Source: Pseudomonas sp. (lineage in GTDB: Bacteria > Pseudomonadota > Gammaproteobacteria > Pseudomonadales > Pseudomonadaceae). Taken from it: a stretch of DNA of 64,000 bases. Below the pieces are notes generated by a model that worked only from the letters and a program-made list of their open reading frames with translations, had not been told where the DNA came from and searched no databases. The first letter of the stretch is position 1; each line of letters opens with the position of its first letter. A program made the position numbers and the translations under genes. The DNA is taken from NCBI RefSeq assembly GCF_030690725.1, contig NZ_JAUYGD010000038.1, forward strand, positions 1 through 64,000. Reading direction: 5' to 3'. Positions 28,392-36,167 of this stretch are shown in pieces.

Positions 28392-30146
28392 TCAGCGTGG
28401 CGTTACATCGCGGCTCGAGAGGAAGCGACCGAAACCCTGCTGCTTGCCCAGTGCCTCAGGGAACTCACTGCCACGGCGGTAGGCGATGCGGCCGTTGATC
28501 AGGGTTGCATCCACCGCCGCGTCGTTGCGTTTGACCACGCGCTCCAGGCCCAGCACCTCCATTGGCGCTTCATGGATAGCGTCCAGCTCATCGGTCAGCC
28601 CGGCCGGGTTGACGATCACCAGGTCGGCACGGTCGCCGACGCGGATATAGCCGGCATCCACGCCGATAAAGTCCGCCAGCTCGCCGCTCAGGCGGTGGAT
28701 GGCGCGGCCCAGCTCCATAAATGGCGTGCCGGCCAGTTCGGCGTCACGCACGTATTTAAGGAAGCGCAGCGGGAAGTTGTACTGGGCGATGGAACGCAGG
28801 TGCGCGCCGGAGTCGGCGAAGCCCGGCTGGGTCCAGGGGCTGGAGAGCAGCTTGTGCATCACCGCCTCGCGCTGGTTGCCGTAGCAGGTGGTCCACTTCA
28901 GCGCTTCGCGGTACTGGCAGGCCAGCTCGAAGTAGGCGTCCACCGGGTCTAGACCCCGTGCAGCGCCGAGCTGCTTGAAGTTCTTGCCGACCAGGCTGGC
29001 GTCCGGGCATTCGCTTACCCAGCAATCGGAGAAGTCGCGGTGCCACAGGCCTTTGGTGAGGATGGCCTTGACCTGCTTCTTGAACAGGGCGCGGAACTCC
29101 GGCTCCAGCACCTTGGCATACAGCTCGTCCGGGTCCTTGATATTGCGCAGGATCTCGCCAGCGCCGAACTCTTCGAAGGCGTTCACGTTGAGGCCTTCAA
29201 GGCGCAGGGTGAAGGGCGCCGGCAGGGTCTGCCAGCGGAAGTGGCCGCGCAGCACGCGGTTGGCCAGCCAACCGGATAGACGGGTGAAACGATGCAGCAG
29301 CGGCTGGGATTTCAGGTCCAGGGCGGTGAGCATCGAGCACTTCAGAGGTTTGCGCAGCCAGCCGTGGGCCTGGTAGAGGAAGGCGAATACGTTGACCTTG
29401 GTCACCGCGTCCGGCGCACCCTGCAGCACTGCGCCACGCCGGCGCAGCACGGCGAACAGGCGCGAGAACTCGGTCCAGCTGGCGAAGGTCGACGGTAGCG
29501 GGCTGGACCAGGCGCGGTCGCCGTCCATCTTGTCCAGGCGCGTGGTCATCACCGACAGGCCGATGCAGCCGGCGTCCAGCGCCTCTTCCAGCAGTTGCTC
29601 CATGCGCGCAAGTTCAGCTTCAGTCGGTTTGATCTTGCGGGTGGCGCGTTCCAGGCCCATCACCGCCACGCGCAGTTCGGAGTGGCCAAGGAAGGAGCTG
29701 ACGTTCGGCCCCAGCGGCTGCTGATCATAGAACGCGCGGTAGCCGGCGGCGTCGCGCCAGGTCTTCTTCTCCTGCAGGATCGGCAGCACGTATTCACGCG
29801 GCACCGCTTCGACGCGGGTGAACAGGTCCGAGCAGTCTTCTGCATCGGCCAACACCATGCTGATCGAGCAGGAGCCAATGGTCACGCTGGTCACGCCGTG
29901 GCGCACCGATTCCTTCAATGCTGGGGCGGCGATCACTTCGGCATCGTAGTGCGAGTGGATTTCCAGAAAGCCCGGCGTCACCCACTTGCCGGCCGCATCC
30001 AGCACCTCGGGGCAGCCGCTTTCATCCAGTGGGCTGAGGCTCAGCACATCAATGCGTCCGTCCTTGATGCCGATATGCCGCAGCTGCCCTGGCTGGTTAC
30101 TGCCGTCGAAGTACAGGCCGTTCTTGATAATGATGTCGTGGCTCAT
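28392..30146 (-). CDS. D-aminoacylase-like metal-dependent amidohydrolase
   Basis: A 584-residue amidohydrolase-superfamily protein related to N-acyl-D-amino-acid deacylases. The N-terminal beta-sandwich start (DIIIKNGLYFDGSN) is followed by GKWVTPGFLEIHSHYD with the metal-binding HxH. GVTSVTIGSCSIS, GHSELR and the late segment RSIAQYNFPLRFLKYV lead to the closing DRADLVIVNP strand. Family members release the acyl or carbamoyl group from a modified amino compound. It is the last gene of a five-gene operon; its ATG overlaps the TauE/SafE stop by 4 nt. The substrate is unknown. Confidence 0.85.
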   Translation of the reverse strand: MSHDIIIKNGLYFDGSNQPGQLRHIGIKDGRIDVLSLSPLDESGCPEVLDAAGKWVTPGFLEIHSHYDAEVIAAPALKESVRHGVTSVTIGSCSISMVLADAEDCSDLFTRVEAVPREYVLPILQEKKTWRDAAGYRAFYDQQPLGPNVSSFLGHSELRVAVMGLERATRKIKPTEAELARMEQLLEEALDAGCIGLSVMTTRLDKMDGDRAWSSPLPSTFASWTEFSRLFAVLRRRGAVLQGAPDAVTKVNVFAFLYQAHGWLRKPLKCSMLTALDLKSQPLLHRFTRLSGWLANRVLRGHFRWQTLPAPFTLRLEGLNVNAFEEFGAGEILRNIKDPDELYAKVLEPEFRALFKKQVKAILTKGLWHRDFSDCWVSECPDASLVGKNFKQLGAARGLDPVDAYFELACQYREALKWTTCYGNQREAVMHKLLSSPWTQPGFADSGAHLRSIAQYNFPLRFLKYVRDAELAGTPFMELGRAIHRLSGELADFIGVDAGYIRVGDRADLVIVNPAGLTDELDAIHEAPMEVLGLERVVKRNDAAVDATLINGRIAYRRGSEFPEALGKQQGFGRFLSSRDVTPR

Positions 30147-30883
30147 AGCAGACTCCAGGGCGCGAGCAGCAGGCCGCCGGTGACCAGCAGCAACAGGTAG
30201 ATGGCAATGCGGAAATGCTGTTCGTTGAAGCGCTGGTGCAGGCGCTCACCCAGCCACACGCCGATCAGTAGCAGCGGGGCGTAACTGGCGACTTGCGGCA
30301 GCGCGGGCAGCAGACGGCCGTCGAGTAGAAAGGCCACCGTCAACAGGCTGTTCAAGGTGAACCAGACGCTGACCAGGGTGGCGCGCAGGCGTGCCTTGTC
30401 TAATTGCGTACCGGCCAGGGCGAATACCAGCAGCGGGCCGCCGGAGGCAAACAGACCGTGGCTGACGCCGGCGCACAGGCTGAGCAGGCGGCTGAGCCAC
30501 ATGGGCCGTACGGGCTGCATTGCTGCATGACGCAGGCGCCACAGCTCGCGGGCGGCAAACCACAGCACCAGTGCGCCGAACAGGCGCTTGGCCAGGGCGG
30601 CGTCGAGGAAGGGCAGCAGGGCATAGCCGAGAGCGGTACCGAGCAGCATGCCGGGCAGGATCATGCCCAATAGCAGGCGGCGGTCGATCATCTGCCGATG
30701 CCGCCAGACCAGGTAACCGGTCATGCAGATATTCAGCGGCACCAGCACTGGCAGCAGCTGATCGATGGGCAGTAACAGGGCGCCCAGTGACAGGGCAATC
30801 ACGATGCTGCCGAAACCGGTGATCGCCTCCAGGGTGTACGCCAGCAGGATAAAACCGGCGAGGGCCAGCCAGATAAGCTCCAT
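30143..30883 (-). CDS. TauE/SafE (TSUP) family membrane permease
   Basis: A 246-residue integral membrane protein with about seven to eight helices. It shows the TSUP-type N-terminal GFGSIVIALSLGALLLP and a repeated second half (AGVSHGLFASGGPLLVFAL). TSUP proteins export or import sulfite, sulfoacetate and other organic anions. Coupled by a 1-nt overlap to the SDR before it and a 4-nt overlap to the amidohydrolase after it. In this operon it probably expels a small anionic product, an inference from context. Confidence 0.85.
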   Translation of the reverse strand: MELIWLALAGFILLAYTLEAITGFGSIVIALSLGALLLPIDQLLPVLVPLNICMTGYLVWRHRQMIDRRLLLGMILPGMLLGTALGYALLPFLDAALAKRLFGALVLWFAARELWRLRHAAMQPVRPMWLSRLLSLCAGVSHGLFASGGPLLVFALAGTQLDKARLRATLVSVWFTLNSLLTVAFLLDGRLLPALPQVASYAPLLLIGVWLGERLHQRFNEQHFRIAIYLLLLVTGGLLLAPWSLL

Positions 30884-31665
30884 CAGCCCATCTCCCCGGC
30901 GAAGCGCGCGCTCATCTTGCGGTAGTAGAAACTGGGGGCGACTCGCCAGAGCAGGCTGGCCAGCCAGCTGCCACGGTCGGGGAACAGGCGCTCGCGGCCT
31001 TGCACTTGAGCCTCAAGAATCTGCGCGGCCATCCAGTCGGCACCACGTACCTGGCCGATGGTCGAGCGGCCGTGTTGCGCCTGCTTGCCGTCGCCGCCAA
31101 GGGCGTTCTGTTCGATGGGCGTGTCGAGAAAGCTTGGGTACACCAGCAGCATCTTGATGCCGTCGCGGGCGGCCTCGGCGCGCAGCACCTCGAAGAACTG
31201 GCCGAGGGCGCTTTTCGCCGCGCAATAACCGGCGCGACCCAGCACCGGCATCCATCCGGCCATGGAGCCGATGGCAATGATCTGCCCACGGCTTTGGCGC
31301 AGCAGCGGTAGGGCGCTCAGGGTCAGCTCTACGGGGGCCTGATAGTCGACGGCCATGACTTTGCGCAGCACCGCAGGGTCTGTCTGCATGGCCGGTGAGC
31401 GGTGGGTGATGCCGGCGTTGTTGATCAGCACATCTAGGCGGCCGAAGCGCTCGCTGCAGGTTTGCAGCAATTGCTGATGCAGGTGCGGGTCGGTGATATC
31501 GCCGGCCAGCCCGATTACCCGCTCGGCGCCCAGTTCATTCACCCGCGCGGTCAGGCCGTCTGCATTGATATCGGTGAGCAGCAGATTGCAGCCTTGGCCG
31601 TGATAGGCGCGCGCAAGTTCCCAGCCGAGGCCGCTGGCGGCCCCGGTGATCATTACGGTGTGCAT
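30883..31665 (-). CDS. Short-chain dehydrogenase/reductase
   Basis: A 260-residue classical SDR: TGAASGLG at residues 7-14, NNAGITHRS, catalytic Ser in IAIGSMAG, then YCAAK with intact Tyr and Lys. The C-terminal tail has basic and aromatic residues (FYYRKMSARF), as in SDRs that touch the membrane. It overlaps the symporter stop by 1 nt (TAATG) and the permease start by 1 nt. It likely oxidises or reduces an alcohol/ketone in the route served by the flavin monooxygenase of the same operon. Confidence 0.88.
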   Translation of the reverse strand: MHTVMITGAASGLGWELARAYHGQGCNLLLTDINADGLTARVNELGAERVIGLAGDITDPHLHQQLLQTCSERFGRLDVLINNAGITHRSPAMQTDPAVLRKVMAVDYQAPVELTLSALPLLRQSRGQIIAIGSMAGWMPVLGRAGYCAAKSALGQFFEVLRAEAARDGIKMLLVYPSFLDTPIEQNALGGDGKQAQHGRSTIGQVRGADWMAAQILEAQVQGRERLFPDRGSWLASLLWRVAPSFYYRKMSARFAGEMG

Positions 31666-32600
31666 TATTTTTCTCCAGCGTTAGCCAGTGCCGCAGGGGC
31701 GGGTGAAGCGGCGATGGGCGCGCGGCGCGACCAGATAAATGCCAGGGTCAGGCCGCTGACCAAGTGCCAGCAGCCCCAGAACGCGGCGATCAGCAACATG
31801 CCGCTGGCCTGCGGGAAGAAGGTGAAAACGATCACCAGGCCCAGGGCCGAGTTCTGGATGCCCACCTCCAGGGTGATCGCCCGGCGATCTGCTGCCGGCA
31901 GCCCGGAAAGCCGCGCGCAGCCGTAACCCACCGCCAACGCCAGGGCGTTGTGCGCCACCACCAGCCAGAAGAACAGATGGAAGTGCGCGATAAACTGGTC
32001 GAAGTTGCGGCTAAAGGCCAGGGTGACGAAGGCCAGCATCACCAGCAGGGCAAAGATCCGCAGCGACTTTTCCACCTTGAGTGACAGGCTGGGAAAACGC
32101 CGGCCGATCCACATGCCGGCGATCAACGGCAGGCCGAGCACCAGCAGCACTAGCAGTAGCAAACTGATTGGGTCCATGGCGATTTCAGTCAGCAGCGGGC
32201 GGGTCAGCGGATTAAGCCAGGCATAAAAACCGAAGTTCAGCGGCGTCAGCACACTGGCGGCGAGGCTGGATACTGCAGTCATGCTCACCGATACCGCGAC
32301 GTTGCCACGGGCCATCCAGGTCATGATGTTGGAGAAGCTGCCGCCGGGGCAGGCCGCGACTAGCATCATGCCCAGGGCCAGCATCGGCTCGATGCGCAGC
32401 GCCCAGCAGGCCAGACAGGTCAGCGCCGGGAGCAGGACAAATTGCGCGAACAGGCCAATCAGCGGCGCCTTGGGCTCGCGGACGATACGTTTGAAGTCAT
32501 CCAGGCGCAGCTCCAGCGAGACGCCAAACATCATCACCGCGACGATGACGTTGATCAGCACCAGGCTGCTGGGGTCGAACTGGATATTCACCGGCTCCAT
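31665..32600 (-). CDS. Bile acid:sodium symporter (BASS) family transporter
   Basis: A 311-residue membrane protein with about ten helices, read from ATG 32600 overlapping the monooxygenase stop (TGATG); a GTG one codon earlier is also possible. It has the BASS features LELRLDDFKR near the start, ACPGGSFSNIM in the unwound helix and VGIQNSALGLVI as the second crossover motif. Family members import bile acids, pantoate, pyruvate or other organic anions with sodium. Together with the downstream enzymes it suggests uptake of an amphipathic acid. Confidence 0.88.
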   Translation of the reverse strand: MEPVNIQFDPSSLVLINVIVAVMMFGVSLELRLDDFKRIVREPKAPLIGLFAQFVLLPALTCLACWALRIEPMLALGMMLVAACPGGSFSNIMTWMARGNVAVSVSMTAVSSLAASVLTPLNFGFYAWLNPLTRPLLTEIAMDPISLLLLVLLVLGLPLIAGMWIGRRFPSLSLKVEKSLRIFALLVMLAFVTLAFSRNFDQFIAHFHLFFWLVVAHNALALAVGYGCARLSGLPAADRRAITLEVGIQNSALGLVIVFTFFPQASGMLLIAAFWGCWHLVSGLTLAFIWSRRAPIAASPAPAALANAGEK

Positions 32601-33940
32601 CACAGGCTTCCTTCAACAGTGCGGCTGGCGGTAGCGGGCAGCGCAGCCAGGCCGGCGCGCAGGCTATTGCTGTGCTGCGCGATGCTTTGACGATAGCTGT
32701 CCTTGTGCACGTAGTAGGCCATGCGCTCCAGTTGCAGGTATTGGTAGCCGCCGTCCATGCGCATGCTCGCTCGTTCGCGTTTGAGTGCCTGGAAGTCCCT
32801 GGCCGCTTGGCTGCCAGCCTGCAGGCCCTTGATATACAGCGCCACCAGCTCGGCCTGCTCGTCGCGGCCCTGCCAGCCGAGGCCCGAAGCTTCGACCATG
32901 CCCAACATAAACAGGTCGTCATACTCGGGGTGGAACACGTTGAGGTACAGCTGCGGCGCTCCGGCGTTGTTCGGCCAGTTAAGGTGCGCACGGTCGATAA
33001 AGGGGTAATCGAGCTTGTAGCCGGTGCCTTGCAGAATCAGGTCGTACTCGGCCTGTTCGCCATCGCTAAAGGTGACGAGTTTCTCTTCCACCTTGGCGAT
33101 ATCGCGGCGTGCCTGGATATCGCCATGGCCGAGGTAATGCAGCACCAGGGAGTTCATCACCGGGTGCGACTCGTAGAGCTTGTAGTCCGGGTCGGGAAGG
33201 CCGTATTGCGACGGTTTGCCGACCAGCGCGCGCACCAGCAGGCCGTCGAGAAATTGCTTGAGCGGGCGCGGCAGCTTGATCGCACCGCCGAGGGTATCGG
33301 TCGGCCGGCCCAGGGTGAATTTGGGCAGGAAGTAATAGCCACGGCGCACTGACAGGTCCACCGAGGCGGCGCGGTGTACGGCGTCCACGGCGATATCGCA
33401 AGCCGAGTTGCCGCAGCCGATCACCAGCACGCGCTTACCGTCGAACACCGCTGCCGAGCGGTAGTCGCTGGAATGCATCAGCTCGCCGGTAAACGTGCCG
33501 GGTAGCGCCGGCTGATTGGGCGTGTGCAGGGTGCCGTTGGCCATCAACACGCCGTCGAACAGCCATTCACGCTGTACGCCGTCGTACTCGCTGATCAGCT
33601 TCCAGCCTTTGTCCAAGCGCTGGATTTCCACCACGCGGGTATTGAACTGGTAGTGCGCATACAGCCCAAAATATTTGGCGTAGTCGCGGAAATAACGGCG
33701 CATCTCGCTGTGATGCGGGTAAGGCGCCACTTCGTCGCGCATCGGGAATTCGCTGAACTGGGTGGTGCCCTTGGAGGAAATCAGGTGCGCCGAGTCGTAC
33801 ATGGTGCTGTGCGGATTATCGATGTCCCACAGGCCGCCGACATCCGCGTGCAGTTCGAAACCGACAAAGTCGATGCCGTGCTTGTGCAGTTGACGTGCTG
33901 TACACAGCCCCATGGGGCCGGCACCGATAATGGCGTACAT
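32600..33940 (-). CDS. Flavin-containing monooxygenase
   Basis: A 446-residue FMO-type enzyme: FAD dinucleotide motif GAGPMG at 6-11, the FMO identifying sequence FxGxxxHxxxY at about 150-160 (FTGELMHSSDY), a second nucleotide motif GCGNSA for NADPH at about 175-180, and an LQGTGYKLDYPF segment near 310. FMOs insert one oxygen atom on nitrogen, sulfur or, as Baeyer-Villiger enzymes, next to a ketone. It is the first gene of the five-gene minus-strand operon ending at 28392. The promoter must lie in the 160 bases to the spermidine-synthase-like gene. Confidence 0.9.
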   Translation of the reverse strand: MYAIIGAGPMGLCTARQLHKHGIDFVGFELHADVGGLWDIDNPHSTMYDSAHLISSKGTTQFSEFPMRDEVAPYPHHSEMRRYFRDYAKYFGLYAHYQFNTRVVEIQRLDKGWKLISEYDGVQREWLFDGVLMANGTLHTPNQPALPGTFTGELMHSSDYRSAAVFDGKRVLVIGCGNSACDIAVDAVHRAASVDLSVRRGYYFLPKFTLGRPTDTLGGAIKLPRPLKQFLDGLLVRALVGKPSQYGLPDPDYKLYESHPVMNSLVLHYLGHGDIQARRDIAKVEEKLVTFSDGEQAEYDLILQGTGYKLDYPFIDRAHLNWPNNAGAPQLYLNVFHPEYDDLFMLGMVEASGLGWQGRDEQAELVALYIKGLQAGSQAARDFQALKRERASMRMDGGYQYLQLERMAYYVHKDSYRQSIAQHSNSLRAGLAALPATASRTVEGSL

Positions 33941-34041
33941 GGCAAACCTCGATAATCGTTTTTATTGTTGTAGTCGCAGAACGATAAACTCGGCGCCCCC
34001 GACTGCGGCAAATTATCGCGTGACCAGGGGAGGGTGCCTCA

Positions 34042-34149
34042 ATGACAATTAGCGCCTTTCCTCTGGCCGAAATGGTCGGGGATGTCACGGTGGAGAGTGG
34101 TGGATGCCAGGTTTACCCCCGGTTGGGCAGATGCCGGACCCGCTGTTGA
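34042..34149 (+). CDS. Possible 35-residue leader ORF ahead of the spermidine-synthase-like gene
   Basis: ATG 34042 has a strong ribosome site (GGGGAGGG, 7 bases upstream) and opens a 35-codon frame that ends at TGA 34147-34149, inside the next gene in another frame. No known domain. It could serve as a coupling leader, or the ribosome site may be accidental. Evidence is only the strong ribosome site and the overlap. Confidence 0.3.
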   Translation: MTISAFPLAEMVGDVTVESGGCQVYPRLGRCRTRC

Positions 34150-34877
34150 TCGCCGAAGTGCACGATGCCTTCGGGGTGATCCAGGTAGTCGAAATGGGCG
34201 CTTACCGCTTTCTCGAATTCGGCGAGGCGATTGAGCAGAGCTGCGTGTATATGCCGGACCCCAGCTGGCTGGAGTACGACTACACCCGCGCCATGCTGCT
34301 TGGCGCGCTGTGCCATGAACATCCAGAAAGCGCGCTGTTTCTTGGCCTCGGTGCCGGCAACCTGACCCAGGCCTGCCTGCGCTTTCTGCCCTTGGAAGAT
34401 GTCGAAGTGATCGAGCTGCGCGCTGATGTGCCGCGCTTGGCCATGGAGCATATGGGCCTGGTCGATGACCCGCGCCTGACCATCCGCATCGGCGATGCCC
34501 TGGAGCTGCTGGAAAGCGCGGAAAAGACCGACCTGCTGTTTGTCGACCTGTATACCGACCATGGCCCGGCAACTGGGCATCTGGCCTGGCGCTTTCTGGA
34601 AAACTGCCAGAAGCAGCTTAACCCCGGTGGCTGGTTGATTATCAACCAGTGGGCCGGTAACGACGGCAAGCCGCTGGGCGCGCCGCTGTTGCGCGGCCTC
34701 TACCATCGGCATTACTGGGAGTGTCCGGTAAAGGAGGGCAACGTGGTGTTGCTGGTGCCGGCGGATTTGGACCAGGAAATCGACTTTGCCGAACTGCGCC
34801 GCCGTAATGAGCTACTGGCGCCGCAGTTCGGTTATTCGCTGGAGTCGTTGATTAAAGCGGTGCGTCCGGCGACCTGA
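34104..34877 (+). CDS. Spermidine-synthase-like methyltransferase-fold protein
   Basis: A 257-residue protein starting at ATG 34104 with GGAGAG upstream; an in-frame stop lies at 34050 and no other start in between. The Rossmann core has the glycine loop FLGLGAGNLTQACLRFLP, the acidic VIELRADVP strand end, IRIGDALELL and DLLFVDLYTD, matching spermine/spermidine synthase domains. It lacks the full N-terminal beta domain of SpeE, so it may not make polyamines. Divergent from the flavin monooxygenase and followed by a REP pair. Confidence 0.78.
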   Translation: MPGLPPVGQMPDPLLIAEVHDAFGVIQVVEMGAYRFLEFGEAIEQSCVYMPDPSWLEYDYTRAMLLGALCHEHPESALFLGLGAGNLTQACLRFLPLEDVEVIELRADVPRLAMEHMGLVDDPRLTIRIGDALELLESAEKTDLLFVDLYTDHGPATGHLAWRFLENCQKQLNPGGWLIINQWAGNDGKPLGAPLLRGLYHRHYWECPVKEGNVVLLVPADLDQEIDFAELRRRNELLAPQFGYSLESLIKAVRPAT

Positions 34878-34901
34878 TCAAGTCATGCATTCTTGTCTTG
34901 G

Positions 34902-34961
34902 CTTGTAGGAGCGGGCCATGCCCGCGAGTCGTGGTATCGCGGCCATGGGCCGCTCCTACAG
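34902..34961. repeat. REP pair between convergent genes
   Basis: CTTGTAGGAGCGGGCCATGC..CGCGA and ATCGCGGCCATGGG..CTCCTACAG form head-to-head REP units between the spermidine-synthase-like gene and the enoyl-CoA hydratase gene, where both transcripts should end. Confidence 0.85.
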
Positions 34962-35010
34962 GTTTATAACCCAAACATCGAAAGCAAATGCCCTGACCGC
35001 GTAGCGAGGC

Positions 35011-35802
35011 TCAACGTCCTTTAAAGTCGCCTGGCCGGCGTTCCAACATGGCTTTGACACCCTCCTTAGCATCTTCACTGGCCATCAGACGGGTCACGGT
35101 TGGATGCAGGCTGGCGGCTGCGGCTGCCGGGCCTTCGACCACAGCCTGGCGCGCCGAAGCCAGAGTCGCTTGCACGCCCAGTGGCGCCTGCGCGGCAATG
35201 CGTTCGGCGAGCCATAGCGCCTTGGGCAGCAGCTCTTCGCTGGCCACCACCTCCTGGATAAAGCCCAGGCGATAGGCTTCGTGAGCATCGAACTCATCGC
35301 CGGTCAGCAGCCAGCGCATGGCGTTGCCCCAGCCGGCGGTCTGATGCATGCGCAAGGTGGCGCCGCCAAACGGGAAGATCCCGCGTTGCACTTCCATCTG
35401 GGCGAAGCGGGTATTGCTGGCGCACAGGTTGATATCCGAAGCCAGCATCAGCTCGATACCTATGGTGTAGCAGTAGCCTTGCGCGGCGACGATCACCGGC
35501 TTGCTCACTCGCGGCCCGCCGAATACGCCCCAGGGGTCGCAGCCGCCTTCAGGAATCTTCCAGCCAGCGGCAAACTGCGCGGCCACATTGGCCAGGTCCA
35601 GCCCGGCGGTGAAGTGTTCGCCATGGGCAAATACCAGCGCCACCCGCGCTTCGCTGTCGCGCTCGAACTCGCCGTAGGCCAGGCACATGTCGTCGAGCAT
35701 GGGCATATCGAAGGCGTTGCGTTTGCTCGCTCGGTCCAGGCCGATCAACATGATCTGGCCGCGTTTTTCACGGCTGACGCGGCCGCTGGTGCTTTGGGTC
35801 AT
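35011..35802 (-). CDS. Enoyl-CoA hydratase/isomerase (crotonase) family protein
   Basis: A 263-residue crotonase. It shows the first oxyanion segment FAHGEHFTAGLDLANV, the second QGYCYTIGIELMLASDINL, and an ALTGDEF-like LLTGDEFDAHEAYRLG helix. One of the usual catalytic Glu positions lies in MEVQRGIFPFGGAT. The substrate is probably a medium or branched acyl-CoA. It is divergent from deaD, the same arrangement I recall as PA2841-PA2840 in P. aeruginosa. Confidence 0.88.
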   Translation of the reverse strand: MTQSTSGRVSREKRGQIMLIGLDRASKRNAFDMPMLDDMCLAYGEFERDSEARVALVFAHGEHFTAGLDLANVAAQFAAGWKIPEGGCDPWGVFGGPRVSKPVIVAAQGYCYTIGIELMLASDINLCASNTRFAQMEVQRGIFPFGGATLRMHQTAGWGNAMRWLLTGDEFDAHEAYRLGFIQEVVASEELLPKALWLAERIAAQAPLGVQATLASARQAVVEGPAAAAASLHPTVTRLMASEDAKEGVKAMLERRPGDFKGR

Positions 35803-36167
35803 GGCGGGGAGTCCTTGTGCGCAGGTTAGTAAACTGGGGCGTGAAGCCGTTACAGCATGGCAGTTGCAGGCTATCAGAGGATGACCATCCGGCGTGCTAT
35901 ATGCTCTATTTCAGGAAAAACCAGTACATTTGGCCAGGTTTTCCGGTATAGTGCGCGCCGGTCAATTCTTGGCCACGTTCAGGTAGTACAACTCGCCCGA
36001 AGGTTTACTTTGGCAGTTAGTCCGTTTTGCGGACTATCCTTGACGATTCATTTATCACACGTTTTCGCAAATCCCCGCCGACATGGCTGCCAGGGTGACT
36101 TTCGGGTCTTACACGGCATGCGCAGCTTTGGAACATGGGTCTTTGCGGATGCACTAGAGGCAGACCC
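35803..36167 (+). promoter_or_regulatory. 365-base deaD upstream region with probable long 5' leader
   Basis: No gene is visible here. A good -10 (TATAGT, 35947-35952) is followed by a GC-rich discriminator, so transcription probably starts near 35959 and leaves a leader of about 210 nt before deaD. The -35 is poor. Within the leader a perfect hairpin TAGTCCG-TTTTG-CGGACTA (36018-36036) is present, with no T run after it. E. coli csdA/deaD also has a long leader used in cold-shock control, and a similar role is possible here. Confidence 0.5.
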
